Assembly: GCF_030409555.1 (NCBI RefSeq)
Contig: NZ_JAUFPU010000018.1
Coordinates: forward strand, 669,532-733,531
Length of the DNA stretch: 64,000 nt
DNA from: Chitinimonas viridis
GTDB lineage: Bacteria; Pseudomonadota; Gammaproteobacteria; Burkholderiales; Chitinimonadaceae
Direction of reading: 5' to 3'
Shown here: in pieces, positions 1 through 8,958 of the stretch
Numbering within the stretch: the stretch's first letter is position 1
How the letters are laid out: each line of letters opens with the position of its first letter
The notes under the pieces: generated by a model
Told to the model about the DNA's origin: nothing
What the model saw: only the letters and a program-made list of their open reading frames with translations
Database searches by the model: none
Made by a program: the position numbers and the translations under genes

Positions 1-1
1 C

Positions 2-2260
2 CGCCATGCCTTGCTGCTGGCTAGCAAACTGACACTTGCCTGCATGAGTGCCATGGCCACCATGGGCAGCGGCTGGGCCGCGGAAACCGCTGCCGTGCAG
101 CAGCAATACCAGATCCCCGCCGGCGCACTGGCCAGCCAGCTCAAGCAGTTCATCCGGCAATCGGGCGTCCAAGTGACGGTGGACGAATCCCTGCTCACGA
201 ATCTGAATGGCCAGGCCGTACAGGGCAGCCACACCCCGCAAACCGCTCTGACCGCCCTGCTGGCGGGTACCGGTCTGCATATTGCGGTCCAGGGCAATGG
301 CCGCTTTACGCTGTACACGGCCGAAGGTGAGCTGGCCACCATCACGGTGACGGGCGAGAAGATCAACCGCTCGCTGCAGGAGACCACCACGGCGGTAACC
401 GTGCTGCGCGGCCGCGATGTCGACCAGGGCGGCTTGCGCTCGGTCTACGACGTCGTCAACCGTGCGCCCAATGTAAGCTTCAACGGCGCCGGCATTCCCA
501 ATATGCGCGGCATCTCCGGCACGGGCCCCTCGACCGGCGTCTTCTCCTTTGTCTCCGGCGCCCGTCCGCGCGTCAGCACCTCCGTCGACGGCGTCTCCGA
601 GAGCTGGTCCGGCCAGCGCTATGTCGATGCCGGCCTGTGGGATATCGCCCAGGTCGAAGTCATGGCCGGCCCGCAGTCCACCACCCAGGGCCGCAATACC
701 ATAGGTGGCGCCATTGTCGTCAACACCAAGGATCCAAGCTTCCAGTGGGAAGGCGCGGCGCGCATCGGCTACGAGAACCAGGACGGCAAGACCCTGCTGG
801 CCGGCGTGGTATCCGGCCCCCTGGTCGAGGACGAACTGGCCTTCCGTGTTGCCGCCGAAGGGCTGCGCGGCCACGGTTTCATCGACTATCCCGGCAACTG
901 GCCGTGGGATCCCTCCGAGATCCGCCGCAACAATGTGCGCGCCAAACTGCTGTGGCTGCCCAAGGACGCCCCCCAGCTATCGGCCAAGCTGACCGTGTCC
1001 CATCGCGCCAACAAGGGCGAGTACCTCAACACCGTCGATGGCAACTTCTTCGACCACCAGTTCCGTGGCATCGCCTCGAACACTCGCTACCAGGATTCCG
1101 CCAATACCACCGTCAGTACCGACATCAGCTATGAGTTCTCGCCCGCGCTGACCGGCCACTTCCTCTACAGCCGCGGCAACTACGATGCGAACTTCCAGGA
1201 ATCCGGCCCAGATCGCTTCTCGCTCAAGCTGGATGAAGAAAGCAATACCCTGGAATCGCGGCTGGTCTACGACGCCAGGGATAGCGGCGTTCGCGGCGTG
1301 ATCGGCCTGTTCTACTACGATCGCCACCAAGACCTCTATGCCGGCCCGGATGGCTTCGAGGGCGACGACAAGGTCAAGACGATGGCGCTGTACGGTGAAT
1401 CCACCATCGCGCTAGGCAGCAAGCTGGATCTGATCCTGGGCGGCCGCATCGAACGCGAGGAACAGGACCGCGACGTCATGGCCTGGCCGGGACGCCCCTG
1501 GGCCGGCCATATCCGGACCGATATCGGCGAAACCATGCTGCTGCCCAAGCTGGGCCTCAGCTACCGGCTGTCGCCCGAAACCACCCTGGGCTTCACTGCC
1601 CGCAAAGGCTATAACCCCGGCGCCGGCAGCATCGACTGGATCACCAGCGAGTTCTACGAGTACGGCAAGGAAGAGGTCAGCACCTATGAGCTGAGCACCC
1701 GTTCGGTCTTGCTGGACAAACGCCTGAACCTCAACACCAACCTCTTCTTCAACCGCTACGACGACTACCAGGCCCTGCTGAACCGCCGCTTCGTCAACAT
1801 CCCCAAGGGTCGCAGCTACGGCCTGGAGATCAGCATCAATGGCATGGCCGCCCGCAACCTGGAGCTATTCGGCTCGGTGGGCCTGCTCAATACCAAGGTC
1901 ACCGGCGCGCCCGCCGGCAGCCCTGCCATCGTGGGTATTCACTTCAATTACGCCCCCAGGCTGACCGCCAACCTGGGCTTCAAGCAACGCTTCGACAGTG
2001 GCTGGTTTGTCGGTGCCGATCTCAACCGCACCGGTGACTACTACTCAGAGATCGACAACAACCCGGCATTCAAGGCCGGCGGCTACACCGTCGTCAACCT
2101 TAATGCCGGCTACGCGGCCAGCAGCTACACGATACGGGCCTATATGAAAAACGCAACCGACGAAGACGTGCTCTATCACGTCAATACCGGCCGCAGCTCC
2201 AATATCGGCACCGTGGGCCAGCCGAGAACCGCTGGCATCACGCTGGACTACCGCTACTGA
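2..2260 (+). CDS. TonB-dependent siderophore receptor with STN signalling domain (5' end outside window)
   Basis: Outer-membrane active transporter for a ferric chelate. The reading frame is open to the left edge, so the true start and part of the signal peptide lie outside. The first visible residues form a hydrophobic stretch ending near Trp-Ala-Ala-Glu, which fits a signal peptide. An STN domain follows (about residues 33-100, from YQIPAGALASQL to GRFTLYT), then a plug domain (VTVLRGRDVDQGG, DVVNRAPNVSFNG) and a long beta-barrel ending in an aromatic residue (LDYRY). FecA/FpvA-type receptors use the STN domain to signal to an anti-sigma/ECF-sigma pair; none is visible here and it may lie further left. 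The receptor sits beside a siderophore reductase and faces the NRPS locus, so the cognate substrate is probably the product of that locus (inference). Family assignment is secure, substrate is not. Confidence 0.93.
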   Translation, partial: RHALLLASKLTLACMSAMATMGSGWAAETAAVQQQYQIPAGALASQLKQFIRQSGVQVTVDESLLTNLNGQAVQGSHTPQTALTALLAGTGLHIAVQGNGRFTLYTAEGELATITVTGEKINRSLQETTTAVTVLRGRDVDQGGLRSVYDVVNRAPNVSFNGAGIPNMRGISGTGPSTGVFSFVSGARPRVSTSVDGVSESWSGQRYVDAGLWDIAQVEVMAGPQSTTQGRNTIGGAIVVNTKDPSFQWEGAARIGYENQDGKTLLAGVVSGPLVEDELAFRVAAEGLRGHGFIDYPGNWPWDPSEIRRNNVRAKLLWLPKDAPQLSAKLTVSHRANKGEYLNTVDGNFFDHQFRGIASNTRYQDSANTTVSTDISYEFSPALTGHFLYSRGNYDANFQESGPDRFSLKLDEESNTLESRLVYDARDSGVRGVIGLFYYDRHQDLYAGPDGFEGDDKVKTMALYGESTIALGSKLDLILGGRIEREEQDRDVMAWPGRPWAGHIRTDIGETMLLPKLGLSYRLSPETTLGFTARKGYNPGAGSIDWITSEFYEYGKEEVSTYELSTRSVLLDKRLNLNTNLFFNRYDDYQALLNRRFVNIPKGRSYGLEISINGMAARNLELFGSVGLLNTKVTGAPAGSPAIVGIHFNYAPRLTANLGFKQRFDSGWFVGADLNRTGDYYSEIDNNPAFKAGGYTVVNLNAGYAASSYTIRAYMKNATDEDVLYHVNTGRSSNIGTVGQPRTAGITLDYRY

Positions 2261-2269
2261 TATCAAGCC

Positions 2270-2302
2270 AGGCCACCGCCCTCCCTACGGTGGTGGCCTT
2301 TT
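2270..2302 (+). terminator. Rho-independent terminator after the TonB receptor
   Basis: A perfect 8-bp stem (AGGCCACC at 2270-2277, GGTGGCCT at 2292-2299) with a 14-base loop runs into four T residues. It lies 9 bases after the receptor stop codon and before the reductase gene, so the two genes may be only partly co-transcribed. Confidence 0.7.
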
Positions 2303-2346
2303 GGGTGCATCCCTAAGAGCCACCACTCCACAGACAGGACTCCTCC

Positions 2347-3159
2347 ATGACACCCTCCACACCGCTGACCGTAGAACGCCTGCGGCACCCCCTGAAGTTC
2401 AGGCTGCTGCAGGTGCGCCGGGTCGTTCGCCTTTCGCCCTATATGGTGTGCATCACCTTTACCGGCGACGACCTGGCCGATTTCATCTCGGCCTCGTTCG
2501 ACGATCACCTCAAGGTCTTTCTGCCCCACCCTGGCGAAACTGCACCCGCCCTGCCGACCCTGGGCCCGGATGGCCCCGTCTACCCCCAGGGCCGCAGCAA
2601 ACCCATCACCCGCGACTACACCCCACGACGCTACGATGCCGCGACCGGCGAACTGGACATCGAATTCGTGCTGCACGATGCGGGACCGGCAACCCTCTGG
2701 GCCGCGCAAGCCCAGCCAGGGCAATGCATAGGCATAGGCGGGCCACGTGGCTCCTTCGTCATTCCCATCGGCCATGACTGGCACCTGCTGGTCGGCGACG
2801 AAAGCGCCCTGCCCGCCATTGCCCGCAGGCTGGAGGAGCTACCCGTCGGCTGCCAGGCCCATGCCTTCCTGTCTGTCGGCCACGAAGCGGCTCGGCTCAC
2901 GCTGCAGAGCGCCGCCCAACTGCACCTTACCTGGATGACGGCAGACAGCCCCCATAGACAGGCGGACAGCATGCTCGCCGCCCTGCAGCAATGGGCCACG
3001 CCTGCGGGCCAGGGCTATGCCTGGGTAGCCGGCGAATTGGCTATGGTCAGGGCCGTACGCAGCCTGCTGCTGGAGCGGGGATGGGACAAGGCACGGGTGC
3101 GCGCCGCCAGCTACTGGAAACAAGGCGAGATTGCCTCGCACGAGACGCTGGACGACTGA
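2347..3159 (+). CDS. Siderophore-interacting protein (ViuB-type FAD-dependent ferric-siderophore reductase)
   Basis: Cytoplasmic flavoprotein that reduces iron in an imported ferric siderophore. The protein has 270 residues, normal for the family. The FAD-binding motif is RDYTPRRYD at about residues 89-97. The NAD(P)H domain has the GDESALPAI motif near residue 157, and the family's C-terminal Tyr-Trp-Lys-x-Gly motif is present near residue 257. An AGGA sequence lies 7 bases before the ATG. It follows the TonB receptor on the same strand after a hairpin terminator and converges with the phosphopantetheinyl transferase gene with only 20 bases between them. The pairing with a receptor and an NRPS locus supports a siderophore role for the whole region. 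Confidence 0.93.
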   Translation: MTPSTPLTVERLRHPLKFRLLQVRRVVRLSPYMVCITFTGDDLADFISASFDDHLKVFLPHPGETAPALPTLGPDGPVYPQGRSKPITRDYTPRRYDAATGELDIEFVLHDAGPATLWAAQAQPGQCIGIGGPRGSFVIPIGHDWHLLVGDESALPAIARRLEELPVGCQAHAFLSVGHEAARLTLQSAAQLHLTWMTADSPHRQADSMLAALQQWATPAGQGYAWVAGELAMVRAVRSLLLERGWDKARVRAASYWKQGEIASHETLDD

Positions 3160-3179
3160 TACGGTCGGGGCGGGGTCAT

Positions 3180-4019
3180 TCAGCCGCTTACCAGGCGTCG
3201 CGAGCAGGTCGGGCTCAGCTGGACCTTGTCCGGCACAAACGCTGCAATTGGGCAGGCAAAGCTGGTAAAGACGGTGTCCGGCTGGATGAAATCGAAGCTG
3301 ATCTCACAGGCCTTGCCTGCCCCAAGGTAAACCGACAGGGTTTCCTGCAGCACCAGGGTGAGCCGCCCCTGCTGGACATCCAGGCAGGAGAGATGGGCTG
3401 CGTCAAAATCAAAGAAGCGGCCTACCTGGCGGAACGCACCCTTGAACAGGCTTTCCTTTGCAGAAAACGCAATGGTGAGCAAGGTAGCCAAGGGCAGTTC
3501 GGTGGTCAGAGTTTCCAGGTAGCGCAGCTCTGCGGCGGAGACAGCGGTGGCAAGCAGCGCGGGCTGCATGTCGGCGCTTACCGTACGCTCAATGTCGATA
3601 CCCACGCCGCCAAAGCGGCGCCCATCCAACACCATGGCCGCGGCATACTCGTCGTTATGCGAGATGCTGCCCACCACGCCCAACGGCCACAGTGGCTCAC
3701 GCGATGGCCCTATGGGGATAGGTGCAGGATCGAGACCTTGCGCGGCAAGGGCATGCGCTGCAGCCAACCGGCCAAAAAAGAACTCAGCCTGGCGCTTGCG
3801 CACACTGGCCGCGATGGTAGGCGGACAGTCTATGCCATGGGTGGCAAATGCCATGCCGTCAAACTGTTGGGGTTCGAACTGCACCAGGCTGGCCGACAGC
3901 CAGCGGCCGTCTGCCATACGCACCCGTAGTCGGCGGACACGGCCGGCGGCCGGTTCAGCTTGCAGCAGCACACCCGGCGCAATCTTTGCAGCCTGTAAAC
4001 GCATGGCGGTTCGTATCAT
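3180..4019 (-). CDS. 4'-phosphopantetheinyl transferase, Sfp/EntD type
   Basis: Transfers the phosphopantetheine arm of CoA to the conserved Ser of carrier domains, here presumably the NRPS/PKS T domains of this locus. The 279-residue protein shows the Sfp-type motifs: the arginine/GR segment RKRQAEFFFGRLAAA (about 74-88), GSISHND (about 117-123), the Mg-binding GIDIE (Asp142, Glu144) and FSAKESLFKG (Lys188, Glu189). The start at 4019 is the most upstream ATG; an AGGGGG sequence lies about 11 bases before it, which is a loose fit. It is 21 bases downstream of the type II thioesterase gene on the same strand, so the two are likely co-transcribed. Family assignment is strong. Confidence 0.95.
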   Translation of the reverse strand: MIRTAMRLQAAKIAPGVLLQAEPAAGRVRRLRVRMADGRWLSASLVQFEPQQFDGMAFATHGIDCPPTIAASVRKRQAEFFFGRLAAAHALAAQGLDPAPIPIGPSREPLWPLGVVGSISHNDEYAAAMVLDGRRFGGVGIDIERTVSADMQPALLATAVSAAELRYLETLTTELPLATLLTIAFSAKESLFKGAFRQVGRFFDFDAAHLSCLDVQQGRLTLVLQETLSVYLGAGKACEISFDFIQPDTVFTSFACPIAAFVPDKVQLSPTCSRRLVSG

Positions 4020-4040
4020 GATGCCATCAGCCCCCTTAAG

Positions 4041-4835
4041 CTACACCACAGCGTCTGCTGCTGCCCGGAAAACCCCTCCCAGCGGGCCGCCCACTGCTTT
4101 GCAATAGCGGCGGAAGGCCAAGGGGAACTGGGGATTGCTATTGATGAAGAAGTGTTTGCCCTGCATGGACAAACACTGGGCCTGGTCGAACATCTCCCGC
4201 CAGGCAAAAACGTCGGAGACCGCCATCTCATCCTGCTCGCCAGCCAGTATCAGCGCCGGTATCTGCCGGATGCCGGGATGCAAGGACTCTGCTACATAGT
4301 TCTCGCCCAAGGCAAAGTCGGCACGGATGGCAGGGGCGAACAGACGCATGATCTCGGGGTCGGCCAGCAGTTCCGGGGGGGTGCCATCCAGGCTCCTGAG
4401 TTTTTCCAGGAACTGCGCCTCGGGCAGTTGGCTCATGGGGGCACGGCTACGGTCGCTACCCGGCGCGGGTTTGGCCGAGAGTATGATGGCTTCAGGCGGC
4501 CGCGCACCTGCATGCAGCAGGCGGTTGAGCATGACAAATGCCATCAGTGCGCCGTTGCTATGCCCGTACAGGGCATAGGGGCGGTCCAGCATGGGCAGCA
4601 AGGCGGGCAGCAACTGCGTGGCCACTGTCCTTAAGTCCCCGATCAAGGGCTCGGCCATACGCATGCCGCGCCCCGGTAACTGTATGCCATGGAGTTCGAC
4701 TTCGGCAGGCAGCCATTGCCCCCAAGAGGCATAGGCTCCTGCACTACCGCCAGAGAAGGGGAAGGCAAACAGCCTTACCGAGGCACTGGATAAGCCGCTC
4801 AGTCGAACAAGCCAAGGTGTGGTTTTCATTTGCAT
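4041..4835 (-). CDS. Type II (editing) thioesterase, GrsT/RifR family
   Basis: Alpha/beta-hydrolase that removes wrong or stalled acyl groups from carrier domains of NRPS/PKS lines. The ATG at 4835 is preceded by GAGG at a good distance, giving 264 residues, so I prefer it to the ATG 30 bases upstream. Catalytic Ser93 is in GHSNG (the family usually has GHSMG), Asp202 is in AGEQDEM and His228 in GKHFF. The N-terminal FPFSGGSAGAY segment is typical. It is a free-standing protein and not a release domain; none of the synthetases carries a fused thioesterase. It lies between the DUF5916 gene (59 bases upstream) and the phosphopantetheinyl transferase gene. Confidence 0.93.
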   Translation of the reverse strand: MQMKTTPWLVRLSGLSSASVRLFAFPFSGGSAGAYASWGQWLPAEVELHGIQLPGRGMRMAEPLIGDLRTVATQLLPALLPMLDRPYALYGHSNGALMAFVMLNRLLHAGARPPEAIILSAKPAPGSDRSRAPMSQLPEAQFLEKLRSLDGTPPELLADPEIMRLFAPAIRADFALGENYVAESLHPGIRQIPALILAGEQDEMAVSDVFAWREMFDQAQCLSMQGKHFFINSNPQFPLAFRRYCKAVGGPLGGVFRAAADAVV

Positions 4836-4894
4836 GTCATCCTCAAAAGGCGGGCCGCCATCCACCGCAACAGCACACGGCAGCCCTGCCGAGA

Positions 4895-7141
4895 TTAGAA
4901 GCGATAGCGCATCTTCATCAGGATCTGGTCTGAATCACGCAGCCGCAGTGCCTCATCAAACAGGTCGACGGTGCCGATCTCGCTGCGGTCCAGCTCGCTG
5001 CTGCCGCCACGTGAATAGGCCAGGAAAAGATCCGACTGCGGCCCGAGTGAGTAGCGATACCGTAGCTGCAGGCCAAACTTGTTGATGTCGAAATCGGCCT
5101 TGGTCTGACCGGTGGCAGTGAGCCTACCCGTCGGCTGCAATTGATAGCCCTGCCCGTTCGAGGCACGCATGGCTATCCATTCGGACTTGAGCCTAAGCTC
5201 ATGCTTGCTGCCGGGAAACCAGTTGAGGCTCAGGCTGCCAAAATCGGCCTTGCGCTGGTAACGACCAAAATTCCGGCCGCCATCCCATACCAGCCATTCA
5301 CGCGTCCACTCCGGGGTAAACTCGAACTCGGCGTTAAAGCTATCGCTGGGGTACCAACTGAGTGTCATGCCGGCCATGCGCGACAGCTTGTCCGACATGC
5401 CGCGTGGGATCAGGCTCACCAGACCGCTGAAAGCCCAATCGCCATAGCGTCGGCTCAGAAACTGCGCCTCGTAGTTCTGCCTGCTGGGGCGACGCCACAG
5501 CCCATTGCCGCGCGATATCGTGTCATCCCAACCTGAACTACTGGCGCTGGCTTGCAGGAACAGCAACTCGCCGCTGCGGAAGTTGAGGTAGCTGTTGAGC
5601 ACGGCAACACTAGGGAGGCGATCACCGCGATCATTGGCGCGAGCCTGAGTTTCCAGTTGCCAGCGGCTGCTGCGCAAGAGCGACTGCTTGTCGCCGTTGC
5701 GGTGTATATATTGGGCCGAGGCTTCCAGCTCATTCAGGCTGCCACGGCGCTGGTAGCCGAGATCGTTGAAATTGAGCTGGTTGCCGAAATGCGCCGCCTC
5801 CAGTTCGTAACTCCAATTACTCGACGGATTCCAGCCCAGCACCAGGCGTGCACCGCTGTCATTGGTAGTTTGCCCACGCTGCTTGATGAAGCTGCCCAGC
5901 ACCTGGGCATCAACCGAGATTGCCGAGTCGGGCTTCCAGCTGAGGTCGACAGCCTGGACATTGGCGGTTCGATCAAGATGGGGGCGATCAGTCAGGCTAC
6001 CGAGCCAGCCCAGGCTGAGCTTCGGTGAAAGCGGGTATTGCAGGCGCGCCACATAGAAGTCTCGCCCGGCCTTGCCGTCTTCCGTCGCCACAAGCACACC
6101 GTAGTTCATGCCACCTTGCGAGCCATTGAGCTTGACGGCGGCATTGATATCACTGGCACCCGTGCCATCATCGGCATCACCACCGATACGTCGGGTGTGT
6201 ATCAACTTGCCGGAATCCGCCGTATTCATGCTGAATATGCTTTGATTCTCGGTAAAAAATGGTCGTTTGTCGCCGAAAAATGTCTCTACTGCATCGAAAT
6301 TGATCACCAGGCTATCAGACTCGACCTGGCCAAAATCGGGGTTGACCGTGGCACTGAGCTGGAAGTTGGGCGAGGGCTTCCAGAATACATCCACACCACT
6401 GCGATAGCGCGTCTTGTCGTTGAGCAGATCATGGTTGGCCGTCAGATAGGGCCAGTAGTGGAACAAAGCAGTACGGTACTGGGGTATCTCTATGCGCTCA
6501 AACCCCGAGAGAAAGCGGCCGCGCTCGATCGAGATAGCCGGCTGTGCCTGCAGTACGCCGTTGTGGCCCAGGCTACGGCTGAAATAGACACCCACAGTAC
6601 GCTGTGGACTGGCCGGACCACGCATTGGTGCGACCGTCCAGGGAATCAGCATCTCAACCTGCCACCCGGCATCCGTTTCTGTCACTGCGGAACTCCAGTC
6701 GGTGTCCCAATCCAGATTCAGCTCGGTTTCGTTGGTGACTACGCCATCACTGACGGCCCCGGACAGGCCCACGCTGAAGCTATAGGCCGACAGCCCATCA
6801 CCATCGAAATCGATGACGACGTTGACCTTGTCCGACTTCTTGGTCTGATCACGCTGCAGACGCGGTTTGACGCGAGGTACGCCCGGCGCTTGCTCCAACT
6901 TGAAAGCCACGACGATGCCAGCTTGGGTGGAGAGCAGATAGGCCTGTGTCGCCGTGCCGCTATCCGGGTCGGTCAAGCTGTATGGCTCGGTGATCTTGAA
7001 GTTGGAAAATTGCTGGGCTTGCGCCCACTCAGACTCATTGACCTTGCCATCAATCACGATCGCTGCCTCGGCCTTGCCAGACAGGCCCGTCGTCAGGGCA
7101 AACAGTGTCGCCACAGACGACGCAAGCAAGCCTCGTTTCAT
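4895..7141 (-). CDS. DUF5916 outer-membrane-type protein with N-terminal CBM9-like domain
   Basis: The predicted secreted protein has about 748 residues. It starts with a Lys/Arg-then-hydrophobic signal peptide ending near Ala-Glu-Ala. A CBM9-like beta domain follows (about 30-210; IVIDGKVNESEWAQAQ is the typical opening), and then a long beta-rich region ending in an aromatic pattern (MRYRF) like an outer-membrane barrel C-terminus. The segment FFGDKRPFFTENQSIF is characteristic of DUF5916. The ATG at 7141 has GAGGA five bases upstream and is preferred to the ATG at 7153. The family has no firm biochemical role, though some members sit near uptake genes. It lies upstream of the thioesterase and phosphopantetheinyl transferase genes on the same strand. 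A link to the siderophore is possible but only positional. Confidence 0.75.
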   Translation of the reverse strand: MKRGLLASSVATLFALTTGLSGKAEAAIVIDGKVNESEWAQAQQFSNFKITEPYSLTDPDSGTATQAYLLSTQAGIVVAFKLEQAPGVPRVKPRLQRDQTKKSDKVNVVIDFDGDGLSAYSFSVGLSGAVSDGVVTNETELNLDWDTDWSSAVTETDAGWQVEMLIPWTVAPMRGPASPQRTVGVYFSRSLGHNGVLQAQPAISIERGRFLSGFERIEIPQYRTALFHYWPYLTANHDLLNDKTRYRSGVDVFWKPSPNFQLSATVNPDFGQVESDSLVINFDAVETFFGDKRPFFTENQSIFSMNTADSGKLIHTRRIGGDADDGTGASDINAAVKLNGSQGGMNYGVLVATEDGKAGRDFYVARLQYPLSPKLSLGWLGSLTDRPHLDRTANVQAVDLSWKPDSAISVDAQVLGSFIKQRGQTTNDSGARLVLGWNPSSNWSYELEAAHFGNQLNFNDLGYQRRGSLNELEASAQYIHRNGDKQSLLRSSRWQLETQARANDRGDRLPSVAVLNSYLNFRSGELLFLQASASSSGWDDTISRGNGLWRRPSRQNYEAQFLSRRYGDWAFSGLVSLIPRGMSDKLSRMAGMTLSWYPSDSFNAEFEFTPEWTREWLVWDGGRNFGRYQRKADFGSLSLNWFPGSKHELRLKSEWIAMRASNGQGYQLQPTGRLTATGQTKADFDINKFGLQLRYRYSLGPQSDLFLAYSRGGSSELDRSEIGTVDLFDEALRLRDSDQILMKMRYRF

Positions 7142-7350
7142 AGCATTCCTCATAGAATTCGGTGGATATCAGGGTGATTCGGTCCCATTCCGGGCAGCAG
7201 TCGGCCTTCCGATGCAGCGTACCTTTCGGGGGTAGTGCTATCGGCCTGCGTCAGTCGCGAGGATCGAGATCGGGGCTAGGCTGATCCGGTGCCCAAAACG
7301 CACCGGACCCGCCGATATCGGCTACCAGGTCGGCCTGGTGCCGTAGTGCG
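7142..7350 (-). promoter_or_regulatory. Intergenic region upstream of the DUF5916 gene, with a hairpin
   Basis: A 209-base gap between the M56-ankyrin stop and the DUF5916 start. It holds a perfect 8-bp inverted repeat, TCCGGTGC (7285-7292) and GCACCGGA (7300-7307), with a 7-base loop, and a smaller one, ACCAGG/CCTGGT (7324-7339), right after the M56 stop. No T-run follows either arm on the minus strand, so they are weak terminators or protein-binding sites. I see no convincing promoter hexamers. Confidence 0.35.
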
Positions 7351-8958
7351 CTATTTGCCTGCCAGCGAGTCTGGTTTAGCTCCCGCACCCAACAGGAATT
7401 GCCGGGTGCCGGCATCCTTGGCCTGGTTCAATGGGGTGCGCCAGCGATTGCCATCGGCCATCACGCCCAGATTGACATCGGCACCCTTGGCAACCAGGTA
7501 CTGCACGGTCTTCAAGTGACCGCCCCGTGACGCATTGATCAAGGCAGTTTCGTCATATGGGCCAGCGGCATTGATGTCGGCACCAGCCCGCAGCAGCAGC
7601 TCCACCACCGCCAAATGACCCTTGGCGCTGGCGGCGGTCAGGGGTAGGCCGTCACTGCGCCAGGCCAGATTGACCTTGGCCTGGCGGGCCAGCAGCTCTT
7701 CAACCACTTTCACCTTGCCTGCGCGGGCTGCGGCAATCAAGGCGGTACCGTCACCATCCACCCCGGCGTCGATGTCCACCCCGCGCTCCAGCCACTGCCT
7801 CACTTCATCTAGCCGGCCGGCCTTGGCGGCCTCCACCAGTTCAATCACACCGGGCGCTGCCTTAACCACCTGAGTGGCATCTTCGACGGTCTCCTGGATG
7901 CGCGGCGTAGCAGCCCATACCAGTGTTGCCGCCGCGCCCAGCAGTGATACGCAGGCTAGGCGGGTCCAGGTTTGCCTGATCTTCAGTTGTTTTTTATCCA
8001 TGCTTAATAGCTCCTCCACACGTTGATTGAGCCCGTGGCGGGAACTGAACATCCCGCTTGCGAGCAGATGATGGGTTTGATGCCTGGCCACGCTTTCCAT
8101 GCTGGTCAACAACGACCTTGCGTACGCCTTGCCCTGACCAGCCGCCTGGGCAGCCAGTGCATCGCAGGCCATCTCCCGCGATAGTTCCAGCCGTGTACAG
8201 ATGGCGCGCAAAGCTGGACTCCACCAGTAAACAGCCATGATCAGCCGCTGCAGCACCAGGCTCCACAGATCGCGCCGACGGACATGGGCAATCTCATGGT
8301 TGAGCACGTCCCGCAGCACGGCATCGGGCAGATCTGCCTGGAGCTGTCTGGGCATCAGGATGCAGGGCTTCATCAGGCCCACCACCATGGGGCCAGGCAG
8401 GTTCTCCACGGCCATGATGGCGGTGCCGGCAGGCAGCTGCTGCTGCATCATGCGTTGCAACTGGGGTGCAAGCCGGGCACTCCGCCTGAGCTGCAGCGAG
8501 ACCCACCAGCCCTGTGCCAGCCGCGCAAGCTGCCACAGGCTGCCAGCCAGCCAGACCGTCAGAACCGCCGCGATCAACCAGGCCGGCAGCTCCCAGGTGT
8601 CGGCAGGCAACCCCAGCTGCGCCACCGTGCTGATGCCCACGTCGACGTTCGTGGCAACCGCCGGTTGGGTGGCCAACTGGCCTGCCGCCAGCAAGGCCTG
8701 CGGCGCTGCCGTCATGGCCGTTGCTGGCGCGGGCACCGGCGCGGGCACTGGCATGGTGGATAAGGCAAGCCCAGGCGCAAACATGGCCAGCGGTGCCAGC
8801 GCCGCCAGTACCAGCATGCCCAGCCACAGCCAGGATCGTTCGGTGACACCGAACACCCGCATCCTCACAACAACTGCCGCCAGCAGCAGCAGCGCCGTGC
8901 TCTGCCATAGATGCTGCATGACAAACATCTGCAGTAGCGTCACCCATTGCGTATTCAT
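7351..8958 (-). CDS. M56-family (BlaR1/MecR1-like) membrane metalloprotease fused to ankyrin repeats
   Basis: A 535-residue inner-membrane protein. Hydrophobic segments lie near residues 18-32, 42-65, 125-145 and 332-350. A zinc-protease core has HEIAH at 221-225 and the downstream ELSREMACD at 258-266, as in BlaR1/MecR1. BlaR1 ends in a penicillin-binding sensor. Here, after the last membrane segment, the C-terminus (about 370-525) instead consists of ankyrin repeats (GHLAVVELLLRAGADINA, GHLKTVQYLVAKGADVN). It overlaps the repressor gene upstream by four bases (ATGA), so the pair is translationally coupled. By analogy the protease would inactivate the repressor on a signal. The signal is unknown; a protein partner through the ankyrin part is an inference. 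Confidence 0.88.
   Translation of the reverse strand: MNTQWVTLLQMFVMQHLWQSTALLLLAAVVVRMRVFGVTERSWLWLGMLVLAALAPLAMFAPGLALSTMPVPAPVPAPATAMTAAPQALLAAGQLATQPAVATNVDVGISTVAQLGLPADTWELPAWLIAAVLTVWLAGSLWQLARLAQGWWVSLQLRRSARLAPQLQRMMQQQLPAGTAIMAVENLPGPMVVGLMKPCILMPRQLQADLPDAVLRDVLNHEIAHVRRRDLWSLVLQRLIMAVYWWSPALRAICTRLELSREMACDALAAQAAGQGKAYARSLLTSMESVARHQTHHLLASGMFSSRHGLNQRVEELLSMDKKQLKIRQTWTRLACVSLLGAAATLVWAATPRIQETVEDATQVVKAAPGVIELVEAAKAGRLDEVRQWLERGVDIDAGVDGDGTALIAAARAGKVKVVEELLARQAKVNLAWRSDGLPLTAASAKGHLAVVELLLRAGADINAAGPYDETALINASRGGHLKTVQYLVAKGADVNLGVMADGNRWRTPLNQAKDAGTRQFLLGAGAKPDSLAGK

Noticed and set aside
4041-4835. Thioesterase as the release enzyme of the assembly line
   Set aside because: It is a stand-alone type II enzyme far from the last synthetase, and such enzymes normally edit. 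Release by it cannot be excluded but is not supported.
7285-7307. Terminator of the BlaI/M56 operon
   Set aside because: The stem is good, but no T-run follows on the minus strand, so it is reported only as a hairpin.
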